Shown here: in pieces, positions 1 through 9,382 of the stretch
Position numbering within the stretch: position 1 is the stretch's first letter
Layout: each line of letters begins with the position of its first letter
Source of the DNA: an uncultured Alphaproteobacteria bacterium
Lineage (GTDB): Bacteria > Pseudomonadota > Alphaproteobacteria > HIMB59
DNA length: 60,313 nt
Assembly (NCBI GenBank): GCA_902527545.1
Contig: CABZPR010000007.1
Coordinates: 1 to 60,313 of the forward strand
Direction of reading: 5' to 3'
The notes under the pieces: generated by a model
The model's input: the letters and a program-made list of their open reading frames with translations, nothing else
Told to the model about the DNA's origin: nothing
The model's database searches: none
Made by a program: the position numbers and the translations under genes

Positions 1-555
1 CCAATTCGTTTCTTTGGATCAGGAGAAAATATTGAAGATTTTGAAGTTTTTCACCCAGAGAGAATAGCTTCTAGAATTCTTGGTATGGGAGATGTTGTTT
101 CATTAGTTGAAAAAGCACAAAAAGATTTTGATCAAAAAGAAATGGAAAATCTCCAATCTCAGATGATGAGTGGGAAATTCAATATGAATGATCTTTTAAA
201 ACAGTTTTCTCAAATGAAAAAAATGGGAGGAATGTCTGGACTAATGTCGCACATGCCAGGTGTCAGCAAAATTAAAAATATGATGGAGAGTGGAGATTTT
301 GACGAAAAAGTTATTGATCATCAGATTGCAATTATTTGCTCAATGACAAGAGAAGAAAGAGTTGATCCTGATTTACTAAAAGCTTCAAGAAAAAGAAGAA
401 TAGCAACAGGGTCTGGTAGACAGGTAAACGAGGTCAACAGGCTTTTAAAACAATTTGAGCAAACTAAAAAACTTATGAAACAAGCTCAAAAACCAGGTTT
501 TGCAAATAAAATAAAAAGTTTATTAGGCGGAAACCAAATGCCAACGATTGAATAA
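1..555 (+). CDS. ffh: Signal recognition particle GTPase Ffh, C-terminal part
   Basis: The reading frame is open from the first base, so this is the 3' end (184 codons) of a gene that starts outside the window. It begins inside the end of the G domain (PIRFFGSGENIEDFEVFHP, then RIASRILGMGDV), followed by the methionine-rich M domain that binds SRP RNA and signal sequences (many Met in residues about 50-95, then SRKRRIATGSG). In the family Ffh works with 4.5S RNA and FtsY in co-translational membrane targeting. It lies 18 bp upstream of rpsP, the usual alphaproteobacterial order. An internal ATG at 85 is not the start, because conserved Ffh sequence continues upstream of it. Confidence 0.96.
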   Translation, partial: PIRFFGSGENIEDFEVFHPERIASRILGMGDVVSLVEKAQKDFDQKEMENLQSQMMSGKFNMNDLLKQFSQMKKMGGMSGLMSHMPGVSKIKNMMESGDFDEKVIDHQIAIICSMTREERVDPDLLKASRKRRIATGSGRQVNEVNRLLKQFEQTKKLMKQAQKPGFANKIKSLLGGNQMPTIE

Positions 556-573
556 ATACAGAAGGGAGAAATC

Positions 574-1167
574 ATGGCGACAAAAATAAGACTAGCAAGA
601 GGAGGTTCAAAAAAAAGACCTTTCTATAGAATTGTGGTTGCAGATGAGAGAGCACCAAGAGACGGTAACTTCATTGAAAAAATAGGCAACTTCAATCCAA
701 TGGTTCCCAAAGATCACAAGGAAAGAGTAATGCTTAGCAAAGAAAGAACTGAACATTGGCTTAAGGTTGGGGCCCTGCCAACAGAAAGAGTTCAAAAAAT
801 TCTCTCTGAATTAGGAATGATGGAAGCTCCAAAAATAACTGAGAAAACAAAAAAGCATTTACCAAAGGCAAAGGCTCAAGAAAGAGTTAAAGCAAAAGAA
901 GAAGCAGCATCAAAGGCTGCAGAAGATGCAAAAGCTACTGAAGAAGCAGCTAAAGCAGAGGACGAAAAACCTACTGAGGAGGTAACTACCACAGAGGAGC
1001 AACCGCCTGTTGAAGAAGTAGCAGTTGAAAAACCAGCTGAAGAGGTGAAGACAGAAGAGACTTCTGAGCCGGAGGAAAAGAAAGGAGAGGCTCCTGCAAA
1101 AGAAGAACCCAAAGAGGAAGAGGGTTCAACTGAGGTTTCAGAGGATAAACCCGAAACTAAAGAGTAA
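574..1167 (+). CDS. rpsP: 30S ribosomal protein S16 with long acidic C-terminal tail
   Basis: Residues 1-85 are canonical S16 ([20 protein letters not shown], then [12 protein letters not shown]), a 30S assembly protein. AGGGAG sits just upstream of the ATG. At 197 aa it is about twice the usual 80-100 aa. From about residue 105 to the end it is low complexity, rich in Glu, Lys, Ala, Pro and Thr, and is predicted to be disordered and acidic. Alphaproteobacterial S16 often has some Ala/Glu-rich extension, but this one is long, and L19 in the same operon has a matching tail. The gene is part of the ffh-rpsP-rimM-trmD-rplS block and is followed after 6 bp by rimM. Confidence 0.97.
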   Translation: MATKIRLARGGSKKRPFYRIVVADERAPRDGNFIEKIGNFNPMVPKDHKERVMLSKERTEHWLKVGALPTERVQKILSELGMMEAPKITEKTKKHLPKAKAQERVKAKEEAASKAAEDAKATEEAAKAEDEKPTEEVTTTEEQPPVEEVAVEKPAEEVKTEETSEPEEKKGEAPAKEEPKEEEGSTEVSEDKPETKE

Positions 1168-1173
1168 TTACTT

Positions 1174-1671
1174 GTGACTCCCTTTGAGAAGCATTTCATA
1201 CAAGTTGGTGTAATTGGCAGACCTAAAGGAACTAAGGGTCTGCTAAGGTTTCACAGTTATTTAAATGATGATCGTGATGTAAATAAATTTAAAAAATTTT
1301 ATTTAGATAATGAAAAAACTATTAACTTAAAACTAGTATCTTTTGATAAAAAAAGCCCACTTATAACAATCGACGAAATAAATAATAGAACAGACATTGA
1401 AAAGTTTGTTAATAAAAAAATTTTTTTAAAAAAAGAACAACTATCACCAGTAAAAGGAAATGAATATTATTTCCACGATCTAGAGGGACTTGAGGTATTT
1501 GATAATAAAGACCAGAGAGTTGGAGAAGTTGCTTCAGTTGTAAATTTTGGTGCAGGGGATTTATTGGAAATATATTTTATTAAAAGTAAAAAAAAGGAAT
1601 TTTTCAGATTTACTGAGCAAAACTTTCCATTAGTAAATATTAAAGAAAAAAAAATTATAATTAAAAATTAA
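1174..1671 (+). CDS. rimM: 16S rRNA processing protein RimM
   Basis: A 165-aa protein with the RimM N-terminal domain (QVGVIGRPKGTKGLLRF, residues 11-27) and a C-terminal PRC-barrel (YYFHDLEGLEVFD, then VGEVASVVNFGAGDLLEI). RimM binds S19 and helps mature the 30S head. The start is GTG, 6 bp after rpsP. The last base of its TAA stop is the first base of the trmD ATG (TAATG), which implies translational coupling. Length and position are normal for the family. Confidence 0.95.
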   Translation: MTPFEKHFIQVGVIGRPKGTKGLLRFHSYLNDDRDVNKFKKFYLDNEKTINLKLVSFDKKSPLITIDEINNRTDIEKFVNKKIFLKKEQLSPVKGNEYYFHDLEGLEVFDNKDQRVGEVASVVNFGAGDLLEIYFIKSKKKEFFRFTEQNFPLVNIKEKKIIIKN

Positions 1672-2396
1672 TGTTAAAATTTAATATTCTTACTTTATTT
1701 CCGGAAGTTTTTCCTGGAATTTTACAACATGGTTTGCTAGGCAAAGCTCTGTCAAAAAATCATTTCGAAATCAATACGATCAATATAAGAGATTACAGTG
1801 ATTTATCTGCGAACTCTGTTGATGATAAACCATTTAGTGGTGGCGCAGGTATGGTATTAAGACCTGATATAATTTCAAAATCTATCGAAGCAAACTTTAA
1901 TAAAAATGAATTAGATAGCTGTATTAAAATATGTTTTTCTGCCAAAGGTAAAAAACTCACTCAAAAAAAATTAACTAACTATAATTTCAATCAAGATTTT
2001 ATCTTACTAAATGGTAGATATGAGGGCATTGACCAAAGAGTAATTGATTATTATAAATTTCAAGAGATTTCTGTGAGCGATGTCATCTTAAACGGAGGAG
2101 AGATAGCATCATTATTATTTATTGAGGCGTTAATGAGACTTCAACCTGGTGTTCTTGGAAATAATGATACTCACATTATTGAGTCATTTCAAAATGGACT
2201 AGTTGAACATGATCAATTTACTAGACCAAACCCATGGATAACCCCTGATCAGTCAGAAATAGAAGTACCATCTATACTCGTGAGTGGCAAACATGCTGAT
2301 ATAGATCTTTGGAAACACCAAAATTCGTTGGAAAATACTAAAAAAAATAGACCAGATTTATTTAAAAACTATTTAAAAAAAAACAAAAATGAGTAG
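1671..2396 (+). CDS. trmD: tRNA (guanine-N1)-methyltransferase TrmD
   Basis: A 241-aa SPOUT methyltransferase that makes m1G37 in tRNAs with G36. Family motifs are present: FNILTLFPEVFPG at the N terminus, SVDDKPFSGGAGMVLRPD, LLNGRYEGIDQRVID, and SDVILNGGEIASL, which contributes to the knotted SAM site. The start overlaps the rimM stop by one base. A 50-bp gap separates it from rplS, the largest gap inside this ribosomal block. Confidence 0.97.
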   Translation: MLKFNILTLFPEVFPGILQHGLLGKALSKNHFEINTINIRDYSDLSANSVDDKPFSGGAGMVLRPDIISKSIEANFNKNELDSCIKICFSAKGKKLTQKKLTNYNFNQDFILLNGRYEGIDQRVIDYYKFQEISVSDVILNGGEIASLLFIEALMRLQPGVLGNNDTHIIESFQNGLVEHDQFTRPNPWITPDQSEIEVPSILVSGKHADIDLWKHQNSLENTKKNRPDLFKNYLKKNKNE

Positions 2397-2446
2397 AATA
2401 TGCCGCTCCGATACCACCCATATATTAATATTGGATGGAGCACACA

Positions 2447-3118
2447 ATGAATGAAATTATTAAAAATTACGAACAATCACAAATTCAGCAGATTTTAAAA
2501 AGTTCAAAGGTTTCAGACTTCGCGCCAGGTGACACTGTCAAAGTTAACGTTAAGATCAAAGAAGGAAACAAAGAGAGAGTGCAAGCATTTCAAGGTGTCT
2601 GTATTGGTAAAAAAAATAATGGTCTTAATTCTTCATTTACTGTTAGAAAAATTTCTAGTGGTGAAGGTGTTGAAAGGGTTTTTCCATTATACAGTAATGT
2701 TATCGACTCAATTGAACGTGTAAAAATTGGTGATGTAAGAAGAGCTAAATTATATTATCTAAGAGGTTTGTCTGGTAAAAAAGCAAGAATTGCCGAAAGA
2801 ACTGACGGTCGATCATATGATGATAACCAATTTGTATCCACAATCGAAGATGTTGAAGAGATTTCAGAAGTTAGTACTGAAGAAAATAAATCAGATACAC
2901 CTGTAACTGACGTTTCACCAAAGGAAGAAGCTAAAAAGACCAAAACAGAGGAAACTTCATCTCAAGAAGCCCCTAAGTCTGAAGACAGCTCTAAAGAAGA
3001 AATTAAAGAAACTAAATCAGAGGAATCATCGCCACAAGAAGAACCCAAAGTTGAAGATGAGCCAAAAGAGGGAAAGCCTGTAGAGAAAAAAATAGAAGAG
3101 GCAGAAACTAAAAGCTAA
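2447..3118 (+). CDS. rplS: 50S ribosomal protein L19 with long acidic C-terminal tail
   Basis: The L19 core occupies residues 1-118 ([65 protein letters not shown]). L19 sits at the 30S-50S interface. I start at ATG 2447 because GGAG at 2437-2440 is ideally spaced for it. An in-frame ATG at 2435 would overlap that site and add four non-conserved residues. Residues 125-223 form a low-complexity Glu/Lys/Ser/Thr/Pro tail that L19 normally lacks, compositionally like the S16 tail in the same operon. leuC follows after 10 bp. Confidence 0.96.
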   Translation: MNEIIKNYEQSQIQQILKSSKVSDFAPGDTVKVNVKIKEGNKERVQAFQGVCIGKKNNGLNSSFTVRKISSGEGVERVFPLYSNVIDSIERVKIGDVRRAKLYYLRGLSGKKARIAERTDGRSYDDNQFVSTIEDVEEISEVSTEENKSDTPVTDVSPKEEAKKTKTEETSSQEAPKSEDSSKEEIKETKSEESSPQEEPKVEDEPKEGKPVEKKIEEAETKS

Positions 3119-3128
3119 AAGTATTATC

Positions 3129-4538
3129 TTGAGCAACCAAGGCCCAAAAACACTTTTTGATAAAATCTGGTCTGAGCATCTTGTCGGTCAAAGAGAAGAT
3201 GGGACTAATCTTTTATATATTGATCGTCATTTAGTTCATGAAGTAACTAGCCCTCAAGCCTTCGAAGGATTAAAACTTTCCAATCGTCCTGTTCATCGAC
3301 CAGAGGCTACGATAGCTGTCGCAGACCATAATGTTCCTACTGTAAATAGACAAAATATTGAGGACCCACAAAGTAAAATTCAGGTCGAAACTCTAGCAAA
3401 AAACACTAAAGAGCATGGAATTCAATATTTTGATTTAATGGACCAAAGACAAGGTATTGTTCATATCATTGGTCCTGAGCAGGGAATTACCCAACCGGGC
3501 ATGACAATTGTCTGTGGAGACAGTCACACCTCTACCCATGGAGCTTTCGGAGCTCTCGCTTTTGGTATCGGAACAAGTGAAGTTGAGCATGTTCTGGCTA
3601 CGCAAACAATTGTTCAAAATCCAGCAAAAAATATGAGAATTTCGGTCAATGGTGAACTTCCTTTTGGTGTAAATTCTAAAGATTTAATCTTGTACATAAT
3701 TGGAAAAATTGGAACAGCTGGAGGAACTGGTCATGTAATTGAGTATGCTGGTTCATCTATTATGGGTCTTTCAATGGAAGGCAGAATGACTATTTGTAAT
3801 ATGAGCATTGAAGCTGGTGCTCGCGCCGGTTTAATTAGCCCAGATCAAACAACTTTTAATTATATAAAAGGCAGACCTTATGCTCCTGGAACTGAACACT
3901 GGGATCAAGCAGTAGAATACTGGTCATCTCTTCCCTCAGATAATGATGCAAATTACGATCATGAAATAGTTATAGATAGTTCAGAAATTGACCCAATGGT
4001 GACATGGGGAACTAGCCCTGAGGATGTTGTGTCAGTGAAAGGCACAGTACCAAATCCGAGCAGTGCTAAAACAGAAAATAAAAAGAAAAGTATAGAAAGA
4101 TCACTTGAGTATATGGGCCTTAAGCCTGGGACAAAAATTACAGACATAAAATTAGATAAAATATTCATTGGCTCTTGTACAAATGGTCGAATTGAGGATT
4201 TAAGAAAAGTTGCATCTATCGTTAAGGACAAAAAGATTGCTTCACACGTTCAAGCAATGATAGTACCAGGATCAGGCTTAGTTAAAAAACAAGCTGAAGA
4301 AGAAGGAATTGATAAAATTTTAAAAGATGCTGGCTTTGAATGGAGAGAGGCTGGATGTTCAATGTGCCTTGGTATGAATCCTGATCAATTAAAACCTGGT
4401 GAAAGGTGCGCATCAACTTCTAATAGAAATTTTGAAGGTAGACAAGGCCGAGGTGGTAGAACTCATTTGATGAGTCCTGAGCTTGCCGCAGCATCTGCTA
4501 TTACGGGAAACATTTCAGACATAAGAGATTTTACATAA
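3129..4538 (+). CDS. leuC: 3-isopropylmalate dehydratase large subunit
   Basis: A 469-aa aconitase-superfamily subunit that isomerises 2-isopropylmalate to 3-isopropylmalate in leucine biosynthesis, together with LeuD. The [4Fe-4S] ligands are visible as Cys350 (FIGSCTNGR) and Cys410/Cys413 ([10 protein letters not shown]). Other motifs are [14 protein letters not shown] and [15 protein letters not shown]. The start is TTG, 10 bp after rplS, in the order rplS-leuC-leuD-leuB-asd common in alphaproteobacteria. I see no leader peptide or attenuator before it. leuD follows after 1 bp. Confidence 0.97.
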   Translation: MSNQGPKTLFDKIWSEHLVGQREDGTNLLYIDRHLVHEVTSPQAFEGLKLSNRPVHRPEATIAVADHNVPTVNRQNIEDPQSKIQVETLAKNTKEHGIQYFDLMDQRQGIVHIIGPEQGITQPGMTIVCGDSHTSTHGAFGALAFGIGTSEVEHVLATQTIVQNPAKNMRISVNGELPFGVNSKDLILYIIGKIGTAGGTGHVIEYAGSSIMGLSMEGRMTICNMSIEAGARAGLISPDQTTFNYIKGRPYAPGTEHWDQAVEYWSSLPSDNDANYDHEIVIDSSEIDPMVTWGTSPEDVVSVKGTVPNPSSAKTENKKKSIERSLEYMGLKPGTKITDIKLDKIFIGSCTNGRIEDLRKVASIVKDKKIASHVQAMIVPGSGLVKKQAEEEGIDKILKDAGFEWREAGCSMCLGMNPDQLKPGERCASTSNRNFEGRQGRGGRTHLMSPELAAASAITGNISDIRDFT

Positions 4539-4539
4539 A

Positions 4540-5148
4540 ATGGATAAGTTTCATTCTTTAAAAGGTATAGCAGCTCCTTTGCCAATTGTTAATATCGATA
4601 CTGATATGATCATCCCAAAGCAATTTCTCAAAACAATCAAAAGGACTGGTCTTGGTGTAAGTTTGTTTTATGAGATGAGATATGATAACGATGGAAACCT
4701 CATCAAAGATTTTGTTTTAAATACATCTCCTTTTGATCAGTCAAAAATTTTGGTTGCTGGTGATAATTTTGGATGTGGATCAAGTAGAGAGCACGCCCCT
4801 TGGTCCCTAAAAGATTTTGGAATAAGAAGCGTAATTTCAACAAGTTTTGCAGATATTTTCTATAATAATTGCTTTCAAAATGGAATTTTACCGATTGTTG
4901 TAAGCCCTGAAAATCTTGATCAGTTAATGACAGCAGCTAAAAATCAAATTGAGTTCACTATTGACCTTCCGGAGCAAATTATTAAAGCTGGCAATCATTC
5001 AATCAATTTTGAAATTGAAGAATTCAGAAAAGAAAGACTTTTGCAGGGATTAGACGATATAGGCATTACCCTTGGTTACCAAGACAAAATTAATGCATAC
5101 GAAGAGGATAAAAAAAATAAAAAACCTTGGTTATTTAAAGATAATTAA
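4540..5148 (+). CDS. leuD: 3-isopropylmalate dehydratase small subunit
   Basis: A 202-aa swivel-domain subunit of isopropylmalate isomerase. Motifs are [16 protein letters not shown] near the N terminus and the substrate loop [17 protein letters not shown]. Length is normal. It is packed between leuC (1 bp) and leuB (0 bp), so the three leucine genes are almost certainly one transcript. Confidence 0.97.
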   Translation: MDKFHSLKGIAAPLPIVNIDTDMIIPKQFLKTIKRTGLGVSLFYEMRYDNDGNLIKDFVLNTSPFDQSKILVAGDNFGCGSSREHAPWSLKDFGIRSVISTSFADIFYNNCFQNGILPIVVSPENLDQLMTAAKNQIEFTIDLPEQIIKAGNHSINFEIEEFRKERLLQGLDDIGITLGYQDKINAYEEDKKNKKPWLFKDN

Positions 5149-6231
5149 ATGAGTTCTAAAATTTTAGTTTTGCCAGGAGACGGCATAGGTGTGGAAGTTG
5201 CAGATCAAGCAATTAGAGTAATTGAAAAATTAAACGAGCAAGGCCTTAATGTTAGTTATGAAAAAGATTTAGTTGGAGGCGCTTCATATGATGTTAATGG
5301 CGAACCTTTAACTAACTCTGTTTTAGAGAAAGCAAAAAATTCAGATGCTATATTATTGGGAGCAGTTGGTGGATCAAAGTGGGATGACGTAGAAAGATCA
5401 AAAAGACCAGAAGCTGGACTTTTAGGTTTAAGGAAGGAATTAGAGCTTTTTGCAAATCTGAGACCTGCTTTAGTTTTTGATGCTCTTGTTTCGGCTTCAA
5501 CTTTAAAAAATGAAGTGGTAAACAATTTAGATATTATGATTGTAAGAGAGTTGACTGGTGGAGTATATTTTGGTCAACCTCGAGGAATAGAAGACACACC
5601 AAATGGTAAGAAAGCGATCGACACACAAATATATCACGATTACGAAATAGATAGAATTGCTAGAGTTGCTTTTGATTTAGCCAGGAAAAGAAATAATAAA
5701 GTGACATCTGTTGAGAAAGCCAACGTTATGGAAACGGGCGTACTCTGGAGGGAGATTGTGAAAGAAACTCATAAAGATTTTTCAGATATTACACTAGAAA
5801 ATATGTTAGCAGATAATTGTGCCATGCAACTTGTTAGAAACCCAAAACAATTTGATGTAATAGTTACAGATAACCTTTTTGGAGATCTGCTGAGTGATTG
5901 TGCTGCTATGCTGACTGGTTCGCTTGGAATGTTACCATCGGCATCATTGGGTGAAGAAAAAAATGGCAAAAGACATGGACTTTTTGAGCCTGTTCATGGA
6001 AGTGCCCCTGATATTGCGGGTCAAGATAAAGCAAATCCAATCGCTACCATTTTAAGTTTGTCTATGATGCTAAAATATAATCTCAATAAACCAGAGTTAT
6101 CAAATAAAGTAGAAAGTGCTGTCCAACAAATTCTTTCTGAGGGTTACAGAACTGGAGACATTTACACAAATGAAGACCAAACTCTTGTTTCCTGTTCTAA
6201 AATGGGCGATTTAATAATTGAGAGAATTTAA
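5149..6231 (+). CDS. leuB: 3-isopropylmalate dehydrogenase
   Basis: A 360-aa NAD-dependent beta-decarboxylating dehydrogenase that converts 3-isopropylmalate to 2-oxoisocaproate. Motifs are LPGDGIGVEV at the N terminus, RELTGGVYFGQPRG, the metal/substrate region VTDNLFGDLLSDCAAMLTGS, and the NAD-binding GLFEPVHGSAPDIAGQ. The ATG directly follows the leuD stop. The annotated length matches the family. Confidence 0.97.
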   Translation: MSSKILVLPGDGIGVEVADQAIRVIEKLNEQGLNVSYEKDLVGGASYDVNGEPLTNSVLEKAKNSDAILLGAVGGSKWDDVERSKRPEAGLLGLRKELELFANLRPALVFDALVSASTLKNEVVNNLDIMIVRELTGGVYFGQPRGIEDTPNGKKAIDTQIYHDYEIDRIARVAFDLARKRNNKVTSVEKANVMETGVLWREIVKETHKDFSDITLENMLADNCAMQLVRNPKQFDVIVTDNLFGDLLSDCAAMLTGSLGMLPSASLGEEKNGKRHGLFEPVHGSAPDIAGQDKANPIATILSLSMMLKYNLNKPELSNKVESAVQQILSEGYRTGDIYTNEDQTLVSCSKMGDLIIERI

Positions 6232-6232
6232 G

Positions 6233-7264
6233 TTGGCTTCTTCTAAAAAACCTAAAATTGCTGTTGTCGGAGCAACTGGAAATGTCGGTAGAGAGGTTTT
6301 AGATATTATTGATGAAAAAGAAATTCAATATTCTGATTTAATTGCTTTAGCTTCTTCTCGTTCTAAAGGAAGCACAATTGATTACGGAGAAAACAAGTCT
6401 GTTGTAGTAGCAGACTTAGCTGAATATGATTTTTCTGATACTGACATAGCTATTTTTTCACCAGGTGCGAAAGTTTCAAGTGAGTTTGCTCCTAAAGCTG
6501 CTAAGCAAGGTTGTATAGTAATTGACAATACCTCTCATTTTCGAACAGATCCAGATGTCCCATTAGTAGTCGCTGAGGTCAATCCTGAGGCGCTAAAAGA
6601 CTTTAGAAAAAAAAACATCATTTCTAATCCTAATTGTTCAACTATGGGGATGCTAGTTGCGGTTAAACCTTTGCATGATCATTTCAAAGTTAAAAGAATT
6701 GTTGTTTCAACTTATCAATCAGTATCTGGTGCAGGTAAAGAGGCTGCAGATGAATTATTCAATCAAACTAAATCAATCTATGCAAATGAAGCAGTAGTGA
6801 AAGAAAAATTTACTAAACAAATTGCTTTTAATGTTATCCCGCATATAGATGTTTTTTTAGAGGACGGTCAAACCAAAGAAGAGTGGAAAATGTATAATGA
6901 AACAAAAAAAATTCTTGATCAAAACATTGAACTAACTGCAACTTGCGTTCGTGTACCAGTATTTATATCTCATTCACTAGCTGTAAACATCGAGTTTGAA
7001 AAGCCTTATGATGAGGACCAAATAAGAGAAATATTTAAGAAATCCCCTGGTCTGAAAATGATTGATTATCGTGCTGATGAGGGGTACGTAACTCCGATTG
7101 AATCTGCAGGTTTAGACCCTGTTTACGTTAGCAGAATTAGAAGAGACCCTACTATTCCAAATGGTCTTAATTTCTGGTGCGTGTCTGACAATTTAAGAAA
7201 GGGAGCTGCTTTAAACACTGTACAAATAGCAGAAATCTTGATCAAAGATTATTTAAGCTCTTAG
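6233..7264 (+). CDS. asd: Aspartate-semialdehyde dehydrogenase
   Basis: Reduces aspartyl phosphate to aspartate semialdehyde, the branch point to Lys/DAP, Thr and Met. The 343-aa protein shows the NADP loop VVGATGNVGREVL, the catalytic Cys in SNPNCSTMGMLVAVKPLHD, and TYQSVSGAGKEAADEL. I choose TTG at 6233, directly after the leuB stop, with GAGAG upstream at 6220-6224. An in-frame TTG at 6218 would add five residues inside leuB. The last 23 bp overlap the convergent pyridoxal-kinase-like gene, so no terminator separates them. Confidence 0.95.
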   Translation: MASSKKPKIAVVGATGNVGREVLDIIDEKEIQYSDLIALASSRSKGSTIDYGENKSVVVADLAEYDFSDTDIAIFSPGAKVSSEFAPKAAKQGCIVIDNTSHFRTDPDVPLVVAEVNPEALKDFRKKNIISNPNCSTMGMLVAVKPLHDHFKVKRIVVSTYQSVSGAGKEAADELFNQTKSIYANEAVVKEKFTKQIAFNVIPHIDVFLEDGQTKEEWKMYNETKKILDQNIELTATCVRVPVFISHSLAVNIEFEKPYDEDQIREIFKKSPGLKMIDYRADEGYVTPIESAGLDPVYVSRIRRDPTIPNGLNFWCVSDNLRKGAALNTVQIAEILIKDYLSS

Positions 7265-8042
7265 CTCTAAATCTTTTTTTTCTTTTTTTAGAACGTATTT
7301 TATTTTTTAGCAAAATATCATAAATATCATTCGTGACATTTTCTAGTATTTCTCTTGTTGTATTTTTTTTATAGATATAGTGAGCATATAGAGCTGTAGA
7401 TTGGTCGCCAGCTCCATGAAATCTTTCTTTAAAATTTATGTAAGGTGTTTCTATGACAAAAATCTCTCTTTTATTACAAATAATATTTAATATTTTTTTA
7501 TTTTTTGGAATGCTTCTTAATAATACTTGACTATTAAACTTCCTCGTAAACGATTTGAGGTCGGTTATGATCTCGCTAATACTATAGTTTTTTACATCTT
7601 TATTATTTAAGTATGACCACTCAAAAAAATTTGCTGATATAAATTTAACTTTTGTAATTACTTTTTTAAAAAAATTTGCAACGTCTTTTTTTACATATAG
7701 ACCTATTCCTATATCTCCCATTACAGGGTCTAAAACAATTCTATTTTGCACATTAATAATTTTACCAATTGATTTTGAAATCTTTGAGTTGGGTGTGTAG
7801 CCAATAATTGTTAAATCATTTAAGCTTAATTTATATGTTTTCCTGACTTTATTAAAAATTACCCATGGATTTAAACTGTTGTTATTGATTTGAAGGGTGC
7901 CCTTTACAGCTTTATGAGATGTTAAAATTACAGTCGGTATCTCATAAATGTTATAACCTTTGTCACTTAAGATTGATCGAGCGGCATGATTTCCAACTTT
8001 ATCATTTAATACAGTAGACTGAATACTAACTATATTCCTCAT
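7242..8042 (-). CDS. Pyridoxal kinase-like protein (PdxK/PdxY family), divergent
   Basis: A 266-aa protein of the ribokinase-like fold that resembles PdxY. It opens with NIVSIQSTVLNDKVGNHAA (PdxY proteins start with a similar ILSIQS...GN.AA), has VLDPVMGDIGIGLYV (the family DPVMGD.G..YV motif), and ends with the phosphoryl-transfer GAGD loop (FHGAGDQSTALYAHY) in place of the usual GTGD. The family phosphorylates pyridoxal and pyridoxine with ATP. Sequence between motifs is diverged and Lys/Asn-rich, so vitamin specificity is an inference. It is convergent with asd (23-bp overlap) and divergent from sodB. Confidence 0.75.
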   Translation of the reverse strand: MRNIVSIQSTVLNDKVGNHAARSILSDKGYNIYEIPTVILTSHKAVKGTLQINNNSLNPWVIFNKVRKTYKLSLNDLTIIGYTPNSKISKSIGKIINVQNRIVLDPVMGDIGIGLYVKKDVANFFKKVITKVKFISANFFEWSYLNNKDVKNYSISEIITDLKSFTRKFNSQVLLRSIPKNKKILNIICNKREIFVIETPYINFKERFHGAGDQSTALYAHYIYKKNTTREILENVTNDIYDILLKNKIRSKKRKKRFRAKSLNNL

Positions 8043-8132
8043 ATTTTATGTATCTATTTCTTCAAAGGTTGTCATTGTTTCCACAATAATATAAAAAATA
8101 CGCATTAAGAATTTTAATTAAAGGAAATAAAT

Positions 8133-8726
8133 ATGACTTTTGAATTACCAAGCTTACCTTATGCAAATGATGCTTTAGCTCCATATATGTCATCAGAAAC
8201 TCTTGATTTTCATCATGGCAAACATCATCAAACATATGTAACAAATTTAAATAATCTTGTTAAAGACACTGATATGAAAGACTCTTCTCTTGAGGAAATA
8301 GTTGTAAAATCAAGTAAAGACTCATCGATGGCAGGAATTTTTAATAATGCAGGTCAACATTGGAACCATATTTTATTTTGGCAATGTATGAAACCCAATG
8401 GGGGAGGCTCTATGCCGTCCGAATTGGAGAGTAGAATTACATCAGACCTAGGAGGGATTGATCAATTCAAAGAAGCTTTTATTCAGGCAGGAACAACTCA
8501 ATTTGGTTCTGGATGGGCTTGGCTTGCCATCGATAATGGTAAATTAGTGGTCACAAAGTCACCTAATGCTTCTAATCCTCTAGTTGATGGTATGAAGCCA
8601 ATACTGGGATGTGACGTATGGGAACACTCTTATTATATAGATTATAGAAACAAACGACCTGATTATCTAAAAGCTTTTTTAGATAGTTTAGTCAACTGGG
8701 AATTTGTTGCTTCTCAATTAGATTAA
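8133..8726 (+). CDS. sodB: Superoxide dismutase, Fe/Mn family
   Basis: A 197-aa cytosolic enzyme that dismutates superoxide. Metal ligands are His27 (LDFHHGKHHQTY), a His in NNAGQHWNHILFW, and the Asp/His pair in DVWEHSYYIDYRN. The tyrosine/glycine pattern and the GQHWNH motif favour the iron type, but metal choice cannot be proved from sequence. AAAGGA lies just upstream of the ATG. It is monocistronic, with its own promoter region at 8043-8132 and a terminator hairpin at 8731-8757 shared with the convergent hsp20 gene. Confidence 0.95.
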   Translation: MTFELPSLPYANDALAPYMSSETLDFHHGKHHQTYVTNLNNLVKDTDMKDSSLEEIVVKSSKDSSMAGIFNNAGQHWNHILFWQCMKPNGGGSMPSELESRITSDLGGIDQFKEAFIQAGTTQFGSGWAWLAIDNGKLVVTKSPNASNPLVDGMKPILGCDVWEHSYYIDYRNKRPDYLKAFLDSLVNWEFVASQLD

Positions 8727-8730
8727 ATAT

Positions 8731-8757
8731 TAGGGCTGCTTATAAAAAACAGCCCTA
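8731..8757. terminator. Bidirectional terminator between sodB and hsp20
   Basis: TAGGGCTG (8731-8738) pairs with CAGCCCTA (8750-8757) around an A-rich loop. The right side is followed by ATTTTTAT and the left side is preceded by an A-rich run, so it can act as a rho-independent terminator for either convergent gene. Confidence 0.8.
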
Positions 8758-8766
8758 TTTTTATAT

Positions 8767-9216
8767 TTAAGCTGATAAAAGTTTAGAATTCGTATTAACT
8801 TTTATTTTTCTAGGTTTTTGGTGTTCAGGTATTTCTCTTTCAAGATTTATACTTAACAGACCATTATTTAAATCAGCCTCTATAACTTTTACAGTATCAG
8901 CTAACTCAAACTTTCTCTCAAAATTTCTGTTGGCAATTCCTCGATAAAGATATTCTGATTTATTCATAGTTTTATCTTCACTCATTTCACCTTTTACAGT
9001 CAAAAGATTACCCTCTTGGGATATATCTATTTGGTCCTTACCAAAACCAGCGATTGCCATGGTAATTTGATAAATATTTTTGTCATGTTTGACGATATTA
9101 TAAGGTGGATAAGAAGCACCTTTATTGTTCGTAGAAAAGACGGTATCAAAAAGTTTATCAAACTCATCGAAACCAACTGATGATCTCCATAGTGGAGATA
9201 AGTCAAATGTAGTCAT
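8767..9216 (-). CDS. Small heat shock protein, Hsp20/IbpA family
   Basis: A 149-aa alpha-crystallin-domain chaperone that holds unfolding proteins. The N terminus TTFDLSPLWRSSVGFDEFDKL is the IbpA-type start. The core shows YQITMAIAGFGKDQIDIS and LTVKGE, with the closing motif GLLSINLERE followed by IPEHQKPRKI. The start has a strong AAGGAGG ribosome site (CCTCCTT at 9223-9229 on the + strand), which lies in a predicted hairpin. A heat-shock-type promoter sits at 9305-9333. It is monocistronic and convergent with sodB. Confidence 0.95.
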   Translation of the reverse strand: MTTFDLSPLWRSSVGFDEFDKLFDTVFSTNNKGASYPPYNIVKHDKNIYQITMAIAGFGKDQIDISQEGNLLTVKGEMSEDKTMNKSEYLYRGIANRNFERKFELADTVKVIEADLNNGLLSINLEREIPEHQKPRKIKVNTNSKLLSA

Positions 9217-9217
9217 A

Positions 9218-9295
9218 ATTAACCTCCTTAAGCGTTAATTGTTAATTGCAGTTTTTAAACCTGCGTTAATAAAGAAATTCCAAATGGCAATTTCT
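9218..9295 (-). promoter_or_regulatory. Candidate RNA thermometer in the hsp20 5' UTR
   Basis: Reading the minus strand, three hairpins follow each other before the hsp20 start: AGAAATT..AATTTCT (9273-9295), GCAG..CTGC (9248-9264), and ATTAAC..GTTAAT (9218-9239), which encloses the AAGGAGG ribosome site. Several hairpins with the last one closing the Shine-Dalgarno is the layout of ROSE-type thermometers found before rhizobial and other alphaproteobacterial hsp20 genes. No exact ROSE consensus is claimed; this rests on visible pairing and gene context. Confidence 0.5.
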
Positions 9296-9304
9296 CTTAC
9301 CATT

Positions 9305-9333
9305 AATTTGGGATTTCAATTGTGAATTTCAAG
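9305..9333 (-). promoter_or_regulatory. Candidate sigma-32 (RpoH) promoter of hsp20
   Basis: On the minus strand CTTGAAA (9333-9327) is followed after 14 bp by CCCAAATT (9312-9305). The RpoH consensus is close to CTTGAAA, 11-15 bp, then CCCCATNT. The implied transcript start, near 9297, falls just before the first leader hairpin, which supports both calls. Confidence 0.6.
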
Positions 9334-9382
9334 ACTTTCAAATTGACTGTTGGATCATTTTTTTAGATGATAGGCTCCTTTA

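Noticed and set aside
2435-2446. ATG 2435 as the rplS start
   Set aside because: It contains the likely ribosome site of ATG 2447 and adds residues not seen in L19.
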